A DNA stretch of 64,000 nucleotides from Deltaproteobacteria bacterium (lineage in GTDB: Bacteria; Myxococcota_A; UBA9042). Shown in pieces: positions 1 to 8,533 of the stretch. The DNA is taken from assembly GCA_020632665.1 (NCBI GenBank), contig JACKFC010000021.1, positions 1 through 64,000 on the forward strand, given 5' to 3'. The translations under genes were made by a program, and so were the position numbers. Position 1 is the stretch's first letter; each line of letters opens with the position of its first letter. The notes beneath the pieces are model-generated. The model worked only from the letters and a program-made list of their open reading frames with translations. It did not search any database and was not told the DNA's origin.

Positions 1-22
1 GAAAATGCAGTTTCGCATTTTC
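1..22 (+). terminator. Hairpin at left edge, possible terminator
   Basis: GAAAATGC and GCATTTTC form a perfect 8-bp stem around a 6-base loop at the left edge. There is only a short T stretch inside the 3' arm and no clear U-tract after it. It could end transcription of a gene lying outside the window, ahead of the stress-protein gene. Confidence 0.35.
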
Positions 23-158
23 TGGCCGAGTCTCTCTTCTGTTCTCTGGGGGGGCTGGGCGCCCCCAGGTCGCGAGAAGCGTGGTTCTCGCGAACCTTCC
101 CCCTCCACGAGCTGCGATCATGGGTCCCGATCGCCGATGGGCGACGGGAGGTGAGGCG

Positions 159-1010
159 ATGCAGGTCTGGCTGGCCGACGACGGCGCGATTCACGCCGAT
201 TGGCTCGCGCACTACGCGCTGCGCTTCGCGCGTCGCTCGGGCGACCGCCGCCTGCGCGTGGTGCATGCCGCCGAGCCCGGAGCGCTCGCCGCCGAGGTCG
301 TCGAGCGTCGGCAGCGGCTCGCCAAGCGCTATGGCGTCGAGGTCGAGGTGGTCGAGACCGGCCGCGGCGGCAGCGTCGCAGACCGCCTCGTCGACGCCGT
401 GCCGGCCGCGGCCGATCAGCTCCTGGTCGTCGGCATGCGGGCGCGCGCCGGTCAGCGCGGCGTACTCAGCGGCACGGTGGCGGCGAACCTGCTGGCCCGC
501 GGCGACCGACAAGTCTTGGCGATCCGCGTCGTCCGCCCCGGTTCGCTCGGCCTGCCCGGCCACGCCGCGGTCGCCCTCTCCGAGAGTGCCGGATTGCTCG
601 ACCGACTCGGGCCGGGCCTCGGCGCGCTGCTGCCCGACCTGCACCGGCTCACGCTGATCCGGGTGATGGCGACCGAGGCGCGGCTGCTGGCGCGGCTCTC
701 CGGGGCCGCGCACGCCGAGCAGCTGCAGCAGGCGTTGATCTGGCTCGACGGCGTCGCGGCGAACCTGCGGCGGACGTGTGGCGCCGCCGCGCCGACCATC
801 GACACCCGCGCCGCGGTCGCCAGCGATTGGGCCAGCCAGGTGCTGATCGAGGCGGCGCGGTGTCGCGCCAACCTGCTGCTGCTCGGCACCTCGCCACGCA
901 CCACGGGCCCGGCGTCGGTGCCGCTGCGCTACGACGCCAGCCACCCGCTCGAGCGGCTGGTGCGCGACGCCCCCTGCGACGTCGCGCTCTGCGCCGGAGG
1001 CGGCCAATGA
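159..1010 (+). CDS. Universal stress protein-like (tandem UspA fold)
   Basis: A 283-residue protein that looks like two fused UspA-type domains. The first half ends with a universal-stress nucleotide-binding-like pattern: VVGMRA, then GVLSGTVA about 10 residues later, around residues 90-110. The second half repeats the strand pattern (LLLLGTSP) but has a poorer loop and may not bind ATP. The ATG at 159 was chosen because GGAGGTGAG lies just upstream and the alternative upstream starts lack such a site. The stop overlaps the start of the following cation ATPase gene (ATGA), so the two are probably translated together. I infer a regulatory or stress role linked to that pump. UspA-like domains are cytoplasmic, and no signal peptide or membrane segment is visible. 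Confidence 0.72.
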   Translation: MQVWLADDGAIHADWLAHYALRFARRSGDRRLRVVHAAEPGALAAEVVERRQRLAKRYGVEVEVVETGRGGSVADRLVDAVPAAADQLLVVGMRARAGQRGVLSGTVAANLLARGDRQVLAIRVVRPGSLGLPGHAAVALSESAGLLDRLGPGLGALLPDLHRLTLIRVMATEARLLARLSGAAHAEQLQQALIWLDGVAANLRRTCGAAAPTIDTRAAVASDWASQVLIEAARCRANLLLLGTSPRTTGPASVPLRYDASHPLERLVRDAPCDVALCAGGGQ

Positions 1011-3709
1011 GCGCGGTCCACGGCGCGATTCATACCCTGCCGGCCGAAGACGTCCTCGACGTCCTCGGCACCGATCCCGCCGGGCTCTCCCCGGCGCAAG
1101 TCCGTGACCGCCTGGCGCAGGACGGCCCCAACCTGCTCTCGCAGCCCGACCGCCACGCCTGGCTGCGCGCGCTGGTGAAGCAGATCATCAACTTCTTCAC
1201 GATCTTGCTGGTCGCCGCCGCCGCCATCTGCTTCGTCGCCGACCGGATGCAGCCGGGCGAGAGCATGGACGTCATGGGCTACGCCCTGGTCGGCGTCGCG
1301 GTGCTCAACGCCATCTTCAGCTTCGTGCAGGAATACCGCGCCGAGCGGGCGATGGAGGCGCTGCGGGCCTTTCTGCCGGCGCAGGTGACGGTGGTCCGCG
1401 GCGGCGAAGAGGTGCAGGTCCTCGCCGCCGAGGTCGTGGCGGGCGATATCGTCCTGCTCGCCGAGGGCGACCAAGTCCCGGCCGACGCCCGCGTCGTCGA
1501 GAGCCACGGTCTGCTGGTCAACAACGCGCCGCTGACCGGCGAATCCCGACCGCTGGCGATCGGCCCCGACGCCAGCGCCGCGGATCGCATGGTCGAGGCC
1601 GAGAACCTCGTCTTCGCCGGCTGCGCGGTGCAGAAAGGCAGCGCCCGCGCCGTCGTCTTCGCCACCGGTCCACGGACCGAATTCGGCCGCATCGCCGAGC
1701 TCTCCGGCGAGGTGAAGCGCGCGCCTTCGCCGCTGGAGCGCGACACAGCGAAGATGGTTCGGGTCCTGACGGCCATCGCGATCGGCCTCGGCGTCTCGTT
1801 CTTCGCCTACGGCATGTTCACCGGCCGGCCGCTGCTGACCAACCTCGTCTTCATGATGGGCATCATCGTCGCCAACGTCCCCGAGGGCCTGCTGCCGACC
1901 TTCACCCTGGCGCTGGCGATGGGCTCGATGCGGATGGCCAAGCGCAACGTGCTGGTCAAGGGCCTCAACGCGGTCGAGGCGATCGGCGCAGTGCACGTCA
2001 TCTGCACCGACAAGACCGGCACCCTGACCCGCAACGCGCTGCAGCTGCAGCGGGTGGTCGACCCATTGGGCGGGGGCGAGGGCGAGGGCAGCCTCGACGG
2101 GGCATCTTCGACCGCGGTCCTGCACGACGCGCTGCTGGCCAGTGAAGTCCACGTCCGCGACGGCGCGCTGGCCGGCGATCCGCTGGACGTCGAGATCGCC
2201 GTCCGCCTCGGCCAAGACGCCGAATCGCTCGCCACCCTCGAACAAGATCGGCGCTGGCTGTGGCCCTTCGACGTCGACCTGCGCAGCGCAGCCGGGGCCT
2301 CGGCCGAACGCTTCGCGGTCAAGGGCGCCTGGGAGTCGCTGCGGCCGCGGCTGCGGAGCGTGCGGGGCCAGCCCGTCGACGCGGCGCTGCTGGCCCGGGT
2401 CGACGCGACGGTCGCCGCCACGGCGCGGCGCGGCGCGCGGGTCATCGCCATCGCCGCGCGGCCACTGCAGGCGGCCGAGTGGGAGGCCGCCGGGACCGAC
2501 GATCCGCGCCGCGCGTTCGAGTCGGGCCTCGATCTGGTCGGCCTGCTCGCCTTGGTCGACCCCTTGCGCGAGGAGGTCCCGCCGGCGGTCGCCAAGGCCC
2601 GTGGCGCCGGCATCGACGTCGTCCTGATCACCGGCGACCACCCCGACACCGCCGTCGCCGTCGCGCGCGAGGCCGGCATCGTCGACCCTCACGTCGAGGC
2701 GGCCGAGGTCGCGTTGACCGGCAGCGACCTCGAGGCCCTGCCGACCAGCGCGCTGATCGCCCGGCTGGGCAGCGGCGTGCGGGTCTTCGCGCGCAGCACG
2801 CCCGAGCAGAAGATGAAGATCGTCCAGGCGTTGCAGGCGATGAACAAGGTCGTCGCGATGACCGGCGACGGGGTCAACGACGCCCCGGCGCTCAAGGCCG
2901 CCGACGTCGGCATCGCGATGGGCAAGCAGGGCACCGACGTCGCCCGCGAGGCGGCGCAGATCGTCTTGCTGGACGACAATTTCGCCTCGATCGTCGCCGG
3001 CATCGAGGAGGGCCGCACGGTCTTCGCCAATATCCGCAAGTTCACCAACTACGTCTTGGTCAGCAACGGCCCGGAGATCTTGCCCTACCTGCTCTACATC
3101 CTGCTGCCGATCCCGCTGGCGCTGACGGTGATCCAGATCCTCTCGATCGACTTGGGCACCGATATCGTCCCTTCGATGGCGCTCGGCCGCGAGCCACCCG
3201 AACCCGAGACGATGCAGACGCCGCCGCGCGACCGCGACGCCGGGCTGCTGCGCTGGCGGCTGATCGCCCACAGCTACGGCTTCCTCGGCCTGCTCGAGGC
3301 GTTGTGGAGCTTCGCGCTCTTCTTCCTCGTCCTGCGCCACGGCGGCTGGCATGACGGCGACCCGATCCCGCCGACCTCCGATCCGACCTACCAATCCGCC
3401 ACCGGCGCCGCGCTGGCGACCATCTTGCTGATGCAGATCGGCAACCTCATCGGCCGCCGCTCGGCCCGCCGCCTCGGCCTGGACGCAGGCCTATTCCGCA
3501 ACCGCCTGCTCCTGGCCGGCATCGTGATCCAGGTCGCCTTCTCCTGGGCCGTGCTCTACGCCCCGGCGGTGCAGCACGTCCTGGCGACCGGCCCAATCCC
3601 GCTCGCCTATTACGCCCTGTGCTGGCTCGGCGTGCCGCTCATCTTCGGGGCCGACGCGCTGCGCAAGAAGCTCGGCTGGCTGGTCGACGACGGCCAACGC
3701 GCGGGCTGA
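1007..3709 (+). CDS. P-type cation-transporting ATPase (P2 type)
   Basis: A 900-residue ion pump of the inner membrane that uses an aspartyl-phosphate cycle. All core motifs are visible: TGES (177-180) in the actuator domain, PEGL (292-295) in the fourth transmembrane helix, DKTGTLT (335-341) with the phosphorylated Asp, KGA (439-441) in the nucleotide domain and TGDGVNDAP (619-627) in the hinge. The segment DLGTDIVPSMALG in the C-terminal membrane half resembles the Na+/K+ and H+/K+ ATPase group (P2C) rather than heavy-metal pumps. There is no N-terminal metal-binding domain. The length is normal for bacterial P2 ATPases. The ion is not certain: Na+, K+, Ca2+ or Mg2+ are all possible. The gene is translationally coupled to the stress protein upstream. 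Confidence 0.92.
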   Translation: MSAVHGAIHTLPAEDVLDVLGTDPAGLSPAQVRDRLAQDGPNLLSQPDRHAWLRALVKQIINFFTILLVAAAAICFVADRMQPGESMDVMGYALVGVAVLNAIFSFVQEYRAERAMEALRAFLPAQVTVVRGGEEVQVLAAEVVAGDIVLLAEGDQVPADARVVESHGLLVNNAPLTGESRPLAIGPDASAADRMVEAENLVFAGCAVQKGSARAVVFATGPRTEFGRIAELSGEVKRAPSPLERDTAKMVRVLTAIAIGLGVSFFAYGMFTGRPLLTNLVFMMGIIVANVPEGLLPTFTLALAMGSMRMAKRNVLVKGLNAVEAIGAVHVICTDKTGTLTRNALQLQRVVDPLGGGEGEGSLDGASSTAVLHDALLASEVHVRDGALAGDPLDVEIAVRLGQDAESLATLEQDRRWLWPFDVDLRSAAGASAERFAVKGAWESLRPRLRSVRGQPVDAALLARVDATVAATARRGARVIAIAARPLQAAEWEAAGTDDPRRAFESGLDLVGLLALVDPLREEVPPAVAKARGAGIDVVLITGDHPDTAVAVAREAGIVDPHVEAAEVALTGSDLEALPTSALIARLGSGVRVFARSTPEQKMKIVQALQAMNKVVAMTGDGVNDAPALKAADVGIAMGKQGTDVAREAAQIVLLDDNFASIVAGIEEGRTVFANIRKFTNYVLVSNGPEILPYLLYILLPIPLALTVIQILSIDLGTDIVPSMALGREPPEPETMQTPPRDRDAGLLRWRLIAHSYGFLGLLEALWSFALFFLVLRHGGWHDGDPIPPTSDPTYQSATGAALATILLMQIGNLIGRRSARRLGLDAGLFRNRLLLAGIVIQVAFSWAVLYAPAVQHVLATGPIPLAYYALCWLGVPLIFGADALRKKLGWLVDDGQRAG

Positions 3710-3716
3710 CGAGGGC

Positions 3717-3731
3717 GCCGGGCACCCCGGC
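3717..3731. terminator. GC hairpin between convergent genes
   Basis: GCCGGG-CAC-CCCGGC lies exactly between the convergent ATPase and kinase genes and reaches the kinase stop region. It has no T-tract in either direction, so a bidirectional terminator role is only a suggestion from its position. Confidence 0.3.
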
Positions 3732-6700
3732 TACCTGCGCAGAACAGCGGCGCTCGCTGCTTCCGGGTCGATCGGCCACGGGACGGCGAGCGTCGCCGCT
3801 TCGCGCTGCAGCGGCCCGAGGCCCCAGAGACGCACCGTGCCGTCCCAGCTCGCCGAGACGAGCGTCGGGCTCCCGTCTCCGGGATCGCCGAACGCGAGCG
3901 CCGCGACCCGGGCGCGGTGGTCGTCCATCCGCGCCAGCAGCCGACCATCGCTGCGGCGGCGCAGCTGCACCGCGCCGTCGAGGTGGGCGGTCACCACCAG
4001 CGCGCCGCTCGGGTCGAGCGCGAGGCGCTGCACCTTGGCGCCCGTCGTCGCGATTTGCCACAGCCGCGCGCCGGCGCGGTCGGCGGTCGAGAGCGCGGTC
4101 GGTGTGGCCAGCGCGCCACCGGCGTCGTCACAATCGACGGCCATCGCCGCTGGGGCGGGAGCGAGGGCCCGCGGCTTCGGCCCGGCTTCGTCGTCGTCGA
4201 GGCTCCAGAGCTGGCCGCGCCCGCCGGCGAACCAGGCGTGGCGGCCACCGCGGCAGGTCGCGCCGTCGAGGAAGCCCGGTCCCTCGACCCGCAGCGGCGC
4301 CGGGGCGCGGTCGGGACCGGGCGCTGGGTCGACGAGCAGCGCCTGCGCGTTGGAGAGGACCCAGCGGGCGCCCGAGCGCAGGCCGCCGGCGCGTCGTCCG
4401 GGCTGGCCAGGAGGCTGTGCGTCGGCGGGGGCGAGGTCGTCCCAGCGCAGCAGGCGGACGCCGGGGTCGCGGCTGCACGTCGTCGCGACGCGCTGGCGAT
4501 CTGGCAGCAGCCGCAGGTCCTTCACCGGCCCGGGGCAGAGCGAGGCGGTGGCGCTGCGCCGGCCGGTGCGCAGGTCGTATTTCTCGGCGACGCCGTTGCC
4601 GCGGCCGAGCCAGATCTCGGCGCCGTTGGCGACCAGGGCGGAGATGCCGGCGCCGCCGCCGAGGCGCAGCGGCCGGGCGGCGCCGTCGAGTCGATAGTCC
4701 TGCCGTTGCCGTCCGAGCAGCGCCACGCCGGTGAGCGTGGCCTCGTCGCTGCTGGCACGCAGCGCGACGTCGCCACGCGCCGGCAGCCGCGCCAGCAGCG
4801 CGCCGTCGTCGAGCCGGCGGACCGCGCCGCCACCGTGGGCGCCGTGCAGCAAGACCCGCGCCGCGTCGCCGCTGCCCGTGACGACCAAGCCGTCGACCTC
4901 GCCGAGGGCGTCGCGTTCGAGCGGCGCGTCCGCCGCGAGGTCGAGGTTGCCGCCGAGGCTGCGGGTCGCGCCCTGCGCGAGGTCGACGGCGAGCATGCTG
5001 CCGTCCAGGCCGGCGACCACCAGGGTCTGGCCGCTGCGGTCGAGCGCCGCCGCGGAGGCGCCGCGGGCCGGCAGCGCCGCGCCGACGAAGCGGGCCTCTG
5101 CGCCGTCCCAGAGCAGCACGCCGGCGCCGCTGCCGGGGTGGGCGCAGACGGCGACGGCGCGGTCGGCTGCGTCGGCCACCGACACCGCAGAGATCCCCGC
5201 GCCGCTCTGCCCCTGCGCCGGGCAGCGCAGCGTCTGCACCACGCGATCCGGCCGGAAGACCACGGCCGCGTGGCGGGCGTTGCGGATCGCCAGGCCAGCC
5301 GGGTTGGCGAGAAGGACCTCGCCGCCCGAGACGCCGAGCCGCCGCAGCTCCGCGCCGCTGCGCAGGTCGTGGACGGCGACCGTCTCGACCCCGCGGCCGA
5401 CGTAAAGCACGCCCGCCGTGGCAGCGACGGCCGCACCGAGCACCGGCCCCGCGATCACCACGGGCTCGCAATTGCCGAGCTGGGCCCGCAACGCCTCGCC
5501 GTCGGTGCAGATCCAGCTGCCGACCTGTGGCCCGACGATCGGCCGCTCGCAAGGCGCGAAGGGCAGCGCCGCCGCGGCCTGCGGGGCCGGGCTCGCGGCG
5601 AACGCCAGCAGCGCGCCGCGGGCCGCCGGGCTCTCCTCCGCGCGCAGGCTGGCGACGCCGAGAACCTCGGCCTCGGCGCGGGCGCCCTGGCGGACGGCGA
5701 GCACGGCCTGCTCGGCGTGGAGACGACCCAGCCGGCTCCGCGCCTGTCGTTCGGCCCGTTCGGCCCGGTCGCGCTGCGCCACGGTCGAGGTGAAGCCGAC
5801 CGCCGTCGCCACCGCCGCGACCAGGATGGCCGCGCCGACGGCCACGATCGGTCCGCGGAACTGCCGCCAGAAGCGCGCCGCGAGCTCCAGCGGGGTGTAG
5901 TCGTGGGCCTGCACCAGGCGGCCGTCGAGGAAGGCGTCGAGGTCTGCCGCGAGCGCCTCGGCGTCGGCGTAGCGCTCGGCCGGCTCCGTCGCGCAGGCGC
6001 GCTGCACGATGGCCAGCAGCTCGCCCGGTACGCCCTGCGGCGCTGTAACGCTGCGGGGATCGAGGCCGAGGACCGCGCCGAGGCTCGCGCCGAGGCTGTA
6101 GACGTCGGCCCGCGTGCTGCCCGGGCCCCCCGCGACCACCTCGGGCGCGCAGAAGCCGCGGGTGCCCACGGCGCGGGCCAGGGCCTGCTCGTCGCTCAGC
6201 CGCGCGGCGAGGCCCCAATCGGCGACCTGCGTCTCACCGAGCTCGCCGATCAGCAGGTTCGCCGGCTTGATGTCGCGGTGCACCACGCCGAGGCGGTGGG
6301 CGAAGGCGACCGCGCGCGCGGCGTCGAGGACGTGGCGGACCAGGCGCAGTCGGCCAGGGGCCGCCTCCTCGGAGCGGGCGATGGCGTCGGCCAGGCTCAT
6401 CCCGCGGACGACACGCATCACGTAGAAGGGCGTGCCGTCGATGCGCTCGCCGGCGTCGTAGATCGGCACCACCGCGGCGTGTTCCAGCAGCGCCGTGGTC
6501 TCGGCCTCGGCGAGCAAGCCGATCGCCGCGGCGCCGCCGGCGCGCGCCCACTTCACCGCGACCTGTCGGCCGAGGACGGCGTCTTCCGCCAGGACGACCT
6601 CGCCCATGCCGCCGCGGCCCAGGGTGGAAAGCACCCGGTAGCGGCCGGCCGCGTCGATGGTCTCGCCCGAGCTCAGCGGCCGCGTGGCGGGAGGGGCGTC

Positions 6701-6760
6701 GTCGTCTGCGAGGTCGAAGACCGGGCCCGAGAGGACGGGGCCGGACTCAACTCTGCTCAT
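3731..6760 (-). CDS. Receptor-like Ser/Thr protein kinase with WD40-type C-terminus
   Basis: A 1009-residue membrane kinase. The N-terminal cytoplasmic kinase domain (about residues 40-280) has the glycine loop LGRGGMGEV, the ATP-binding Lys in VAVK (70) and the catalytic loop HRDIKPAN (161-168). The metal-binding motif is DWG (181-183) instead of DFG, which keeps the Asp. One transmembrane helix spans about 303-326. The rest is a beta-propeller-like region with WD40-type repeats, clearest near the C-terminus (VSASWDGTVRLW). By topology this part would lie outside the membrane, though WD40 repeats inside the cell cannot be excluded. The start overlaps the stop of the FHA/winged-helix gene by 14 bp, so the two are coupled. 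An FHA protein next to a kinase suggests it reads the kinase's phospho-Thr marks. Confidence 0.88.
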   Translation of the reverse strand: MSRVESGPVLSGPVFDLADDDAPPATRPLSSGETIDAAGRYRVLSTLGRGGMGEVVLAEDAVLGRQVAVKWARAGGAAAIGLLAEAETTALLEHAAVVPIYDAGERIDGTPFYVMRVVRGMSLADAIARSEEAAPGRLRLVRHVLDAARAVAFAHRLGVVHRDIKPANLLIGELGETQVADWGLAARLSDEQALARAVGTRGFCAPEVVAGGPGSTRADVYSLGASLGAVLGLDPRSVTAPQGVPGELLAIVQRACATEPAERYADAEALAADLDAFLDGRLVQAHDYTPLELAARFWRQFRGPIVAVGAAILVAAVATAVGFTSTVAQRDRAERAERQARSRLGRLHAEQAVLAVRQGARAEAEVLGVASLRAEESPAARGALLAFAASPAPQAAAALPFAPCERPIVGPQVGSWICTDGEALRAQLGNCEPVVIAGPVLGAAVAATAGVLYVGRGVETVAVHDLRSGAELRRLGVSGGEVLLANPAGLAIRNARHAAVVFRPDRVVQTLRCPAQGQSGAGISAVSVADAADRAVAVCAHPGSGAGVLLWDGAEARFVGAALPARGASAAALDRSGQTLVVAGLDGSMLAVDLAQGATRSLGGNLDLAADAPLERDALGEVDGLVVTGSGDAARVLLHGAHGGGAVRRLDDGALLARLPARGDVALRASSDEATLTGVALLGRQRQDYRLDGAARPLRLGGGAGISALVANGAEIWLGRGNGVAEKYDLRTGRRSATASLCPGPVKDLRLLPDRQRVATTCSRDPGVRLLRWDDLAPADAQPPGQPGRRAGGLRSGARWVLSNAQALLVDPAPGPDRAPAPLRVEGPGFLDGATCRGGRHAWFAGGRGQLWSLDDDEAGPKPRALAPAPAAMAVDCDDAGGALATPTALSTADRAGARLWQIATTGAKVQRLALDPSGALVVTAHLDGAVQLRRRSDGRLLARMDDHRARVAALAFGDPGDGSPTLVSASWDGTVRLWGLGPLQREAATLAVPWPIDPEAASAAVLRR

Positions 6761-7643
6761 CGACGCGGTCGCCCGGGCGCAGGTAGAGCTCGCACAGGCC
6801 GATGCCGGCGGCGCGGACCAGATCGCTGCGCAGGCCGGCCGTTCGCAACCGACGGCGGATCCGCGAGAGGCTGACGTCCCAACGCGAGCGCAGCGCGAAG
6901 CGGTCTTCCTCCTTCGGCCAGATGCTCTGCGCCACGCCTTCCCATTCGACCGGCGCGCCGATGCTCGCCAGCTCCGAGAGGATGCGCGCCAGCAGGCCGT
7001 CGAAGTGCAGCTCGACGCCGTCGGCGAAGACGTGGACGACGTCGTAGCGGGCGACGATGGTCAGCGTCTGCGGGTCGGACACGGCGCCGCGGGTGTCGTC
7101 GCGACCGGCCTGATCGAGCGCCTCGGCGACCGCCGCGTAGTGCGTGCCGCCGGCTTCGAAGCTGTCGCCGGCCGAGAGGGGCAGCGCATCACCGCGGCCG
7201 ATGCGGACCCGCCAGCCGTCGCCGACCGGCCAGACCCAGGCGTCGGCGTCACCGACGTAGCGCTCGATCGCCGTCGGCCGCGGCCGGCTGACCAGCGACG
7301 TCGTGCCCGAGAGCACCTGCCGCGGCAGACCGGGCGCCTGCAGCGCGAGCACCTCGGGCGGCATCCGCACCTCGGCGACGGTGAGCTCCAGCCCGGGCGC
7401 GGGCTCGATCAGCAGGCCCTCTTCCAAGACGGCCTCGGTGCAGACCTTGCCGTCGACGATCAGCCGCCCACGCAGGCTGAGCAGCTTCAGCTCGCGGCCG
7501 CGCAGGCTGACCAAGGCGTGTGCCTCGGAGACCCGCTCGTCCTCGAGGAAGAGCGCCGCGCTGGGCAGCCGTCCGATGATGTCGCCGGGCGAGACGGCGT
7601 GCAGCTTGCCGTCGGGGAGCAGCAGGGTCGCGAAGGCTCGCAT
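6747..7643 (-). CDS. FHA domain protein with OmpR-like winged helix
   Basis: A 298-residue soluble protein. The N-terminal third fits an FHA phosphothreonine-binding domain: the GR pair at 24-25 and RVSEAHA (38-44), matching the GR...S.H pattern. The middle is not recognised. The C-terminal 100 residues match the winged-helix DNA-binding domain of OmpR/PhoB regulators: a conserved leucine-rich first helix, the VAQSIWP segment, the recognition helix VSLSRIRRRL, and a final hairpin. There is no receiver domain, so DNA binding may be gated by FHA binding to a phosphorylated partner instead of by Asp phosphorylation. The kinase gene directly downstream overlaps it by 14 bp and is the obvious candidate partner. 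TtcA lies 104 bp upstream on the same strand. Confidence 0.75.
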   Translation of the reverse strand: MRAFATLLLPDGKLHAVSPGDIIGRLPSAALFLEDERVSEAHALVSLRGRELKLLSLRGRLIVDGKVCTEAVLEEGLLIEPAPGLELTVAEVRMPPEVLALQAPGLPRQVLSGTTSLVSRPRPTAIERYVGDADAWVWPVGDGWRVRIGRGDALPLSAGDSFEAGGTHYAAVAEALDQAGRDDTRGAVSDPQTLTIVARYDVVHVFADGVELHFDGLLARILSELASIGAPVEWEGVAQSIWPKEEDRFALRSRWDVSLSRIRRRLRTAGLRSDLVRAAGIGLCELYLRPGDRVDEQS

Positions 7644-7747
7644 CTGGCTCCGTGCGCCGAGGGGGAAGGAAATCCGGGGCGCCGCGGCCCGCGTGGCCCC
7701 GAGTCTGGCGGTCGCCCTCGCCGCCGGTCAAGCGCCGGTTGCGGGGC

Positions 7748-8533
7748 TCAGGCGCTGCCGAGTGCGTCCAAGATCCCGAGCCGTTCGGGCAGGTCAGAGC
7801 GATAGAGCGCGGCGCGGAAGGCGTCGTCGAGCTCGGGTTGTTGTGCCCGCAAGCCGTCGAGCAGGGCGCCGAGTTGGGCCCGTCGGGCGTCGCCGAGTGG
7901 GTCGCAGACCGGGCAGGGCACGACGGGCACGGCGTGCTGGCTGGCCCAACCGCGGATCTTGCCCTCTTCGACCAGCAGCAGCGGGCGGATCACCGCGACT
8001 TCGGTGCGGTCGCCGCGGCGCAGCGGGGTCATCGGCTCGAGTCGGCGGCCGAAGAGCAGGTTCATCAGCGTCGTCTCGATCGCGTCCTGTAGGTGGTGGC
8101 CCAGGGCGAGCTTGTCCATGCCCTGCTCTTCGCACCAGCGGTTCAGCACGCCGCGCCGCATGCGGCTGCACAGCGCGCACGGGATCTGCCCCGGCCGCAG
8201 CTTCGCCTCGACCACGCTCCAGGTATCTTCCGAGACGGTGACGCACGGCGCCTCGAAGGCCGCGCAGGCCGCCTCGAAACCGTCCCGGTCAAAACCAGGC
8301 TGGTGTTGGTCGAGGTGGACCGGGACCAGCTCGCAGTCGATCCGCCGCTCAGCGCGCAGCGCCAGCAGCACCGACCAGAGCTGCCAGCTGTCCTTGCCAC
8401 CGGAGAGCGCGACGGCGACGCGGTCTCCCGCCGCGATCAGGCCGAAGCGCTCGATGCATTCGGCGGTGAGGTCGCGGACGGCGCGGCTCGGCGGGGCGTA
8501 GGAGCGCTTCTGGTCGGCAGGCTGCGTCGTCAT
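7748..8533 (-). CDS. ttcA: TtcA-like tRNA 2-thiocytidine synthetase
   Basis: A 261-residue member of the PP-loop ATP pyrophosphatase superfamily, most like TtcA, which thiolates cytidine 32 in tRNA with ATP and an iron-sulfur cluster. Visible are the PP-loop SGGKDS (44-49), a first CxxC (C119, C122) inside the family's PCALCSRMRRG segment, and a second CxxC (C207, C210). GHHLQDAIETTLMNLLFG is the usual central helix of the family. I chose the ATG at 8533 because GGAGGGT precedes it and because everything upstream belongs to the neighbouring membrane-protein gene. That gene's stop overlaps this start (ATGA), so this gene is translated from the same mRNA. TtcB/CTU1-type relatives share these motifs, so the exact substrate position is inferred. 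Confidence 0.85.
   Translation of the reverse strand: MTTQPADQKRSYAPPSRAVRDLTAECIERFGLIAAGDRVAVALSGGKDSWQLWSVLLALRAERRIDCELVPVHLDQHQPGFDRDGFEAACAAFEAPCVTVSEDTWSVVEAKLRPGQIPCALCSRMRRGVLNRWCEEQGMDKLALGHHLQDAIETTLMNLLFGRRLEPMTPLRRGDRTEVAVIRPLLLVEEGKIRGWASQHAVPVVPCPVCDPLGDARRAQLGALLDGLRAQQPELDDAFRAALYRSDLPERLGILDALGSA

Noticed and set aside
929..3394. Very long open frame opposite the P-type ATPase, and similar long frames opposite SbcC, the kinases and the lipoproteins
   Set aside because: These are typical antisense shadows in GC-rich genes: His/Asp/Arg/Gln-rich low-complexity products with no domains and no ribosome-binding sites.
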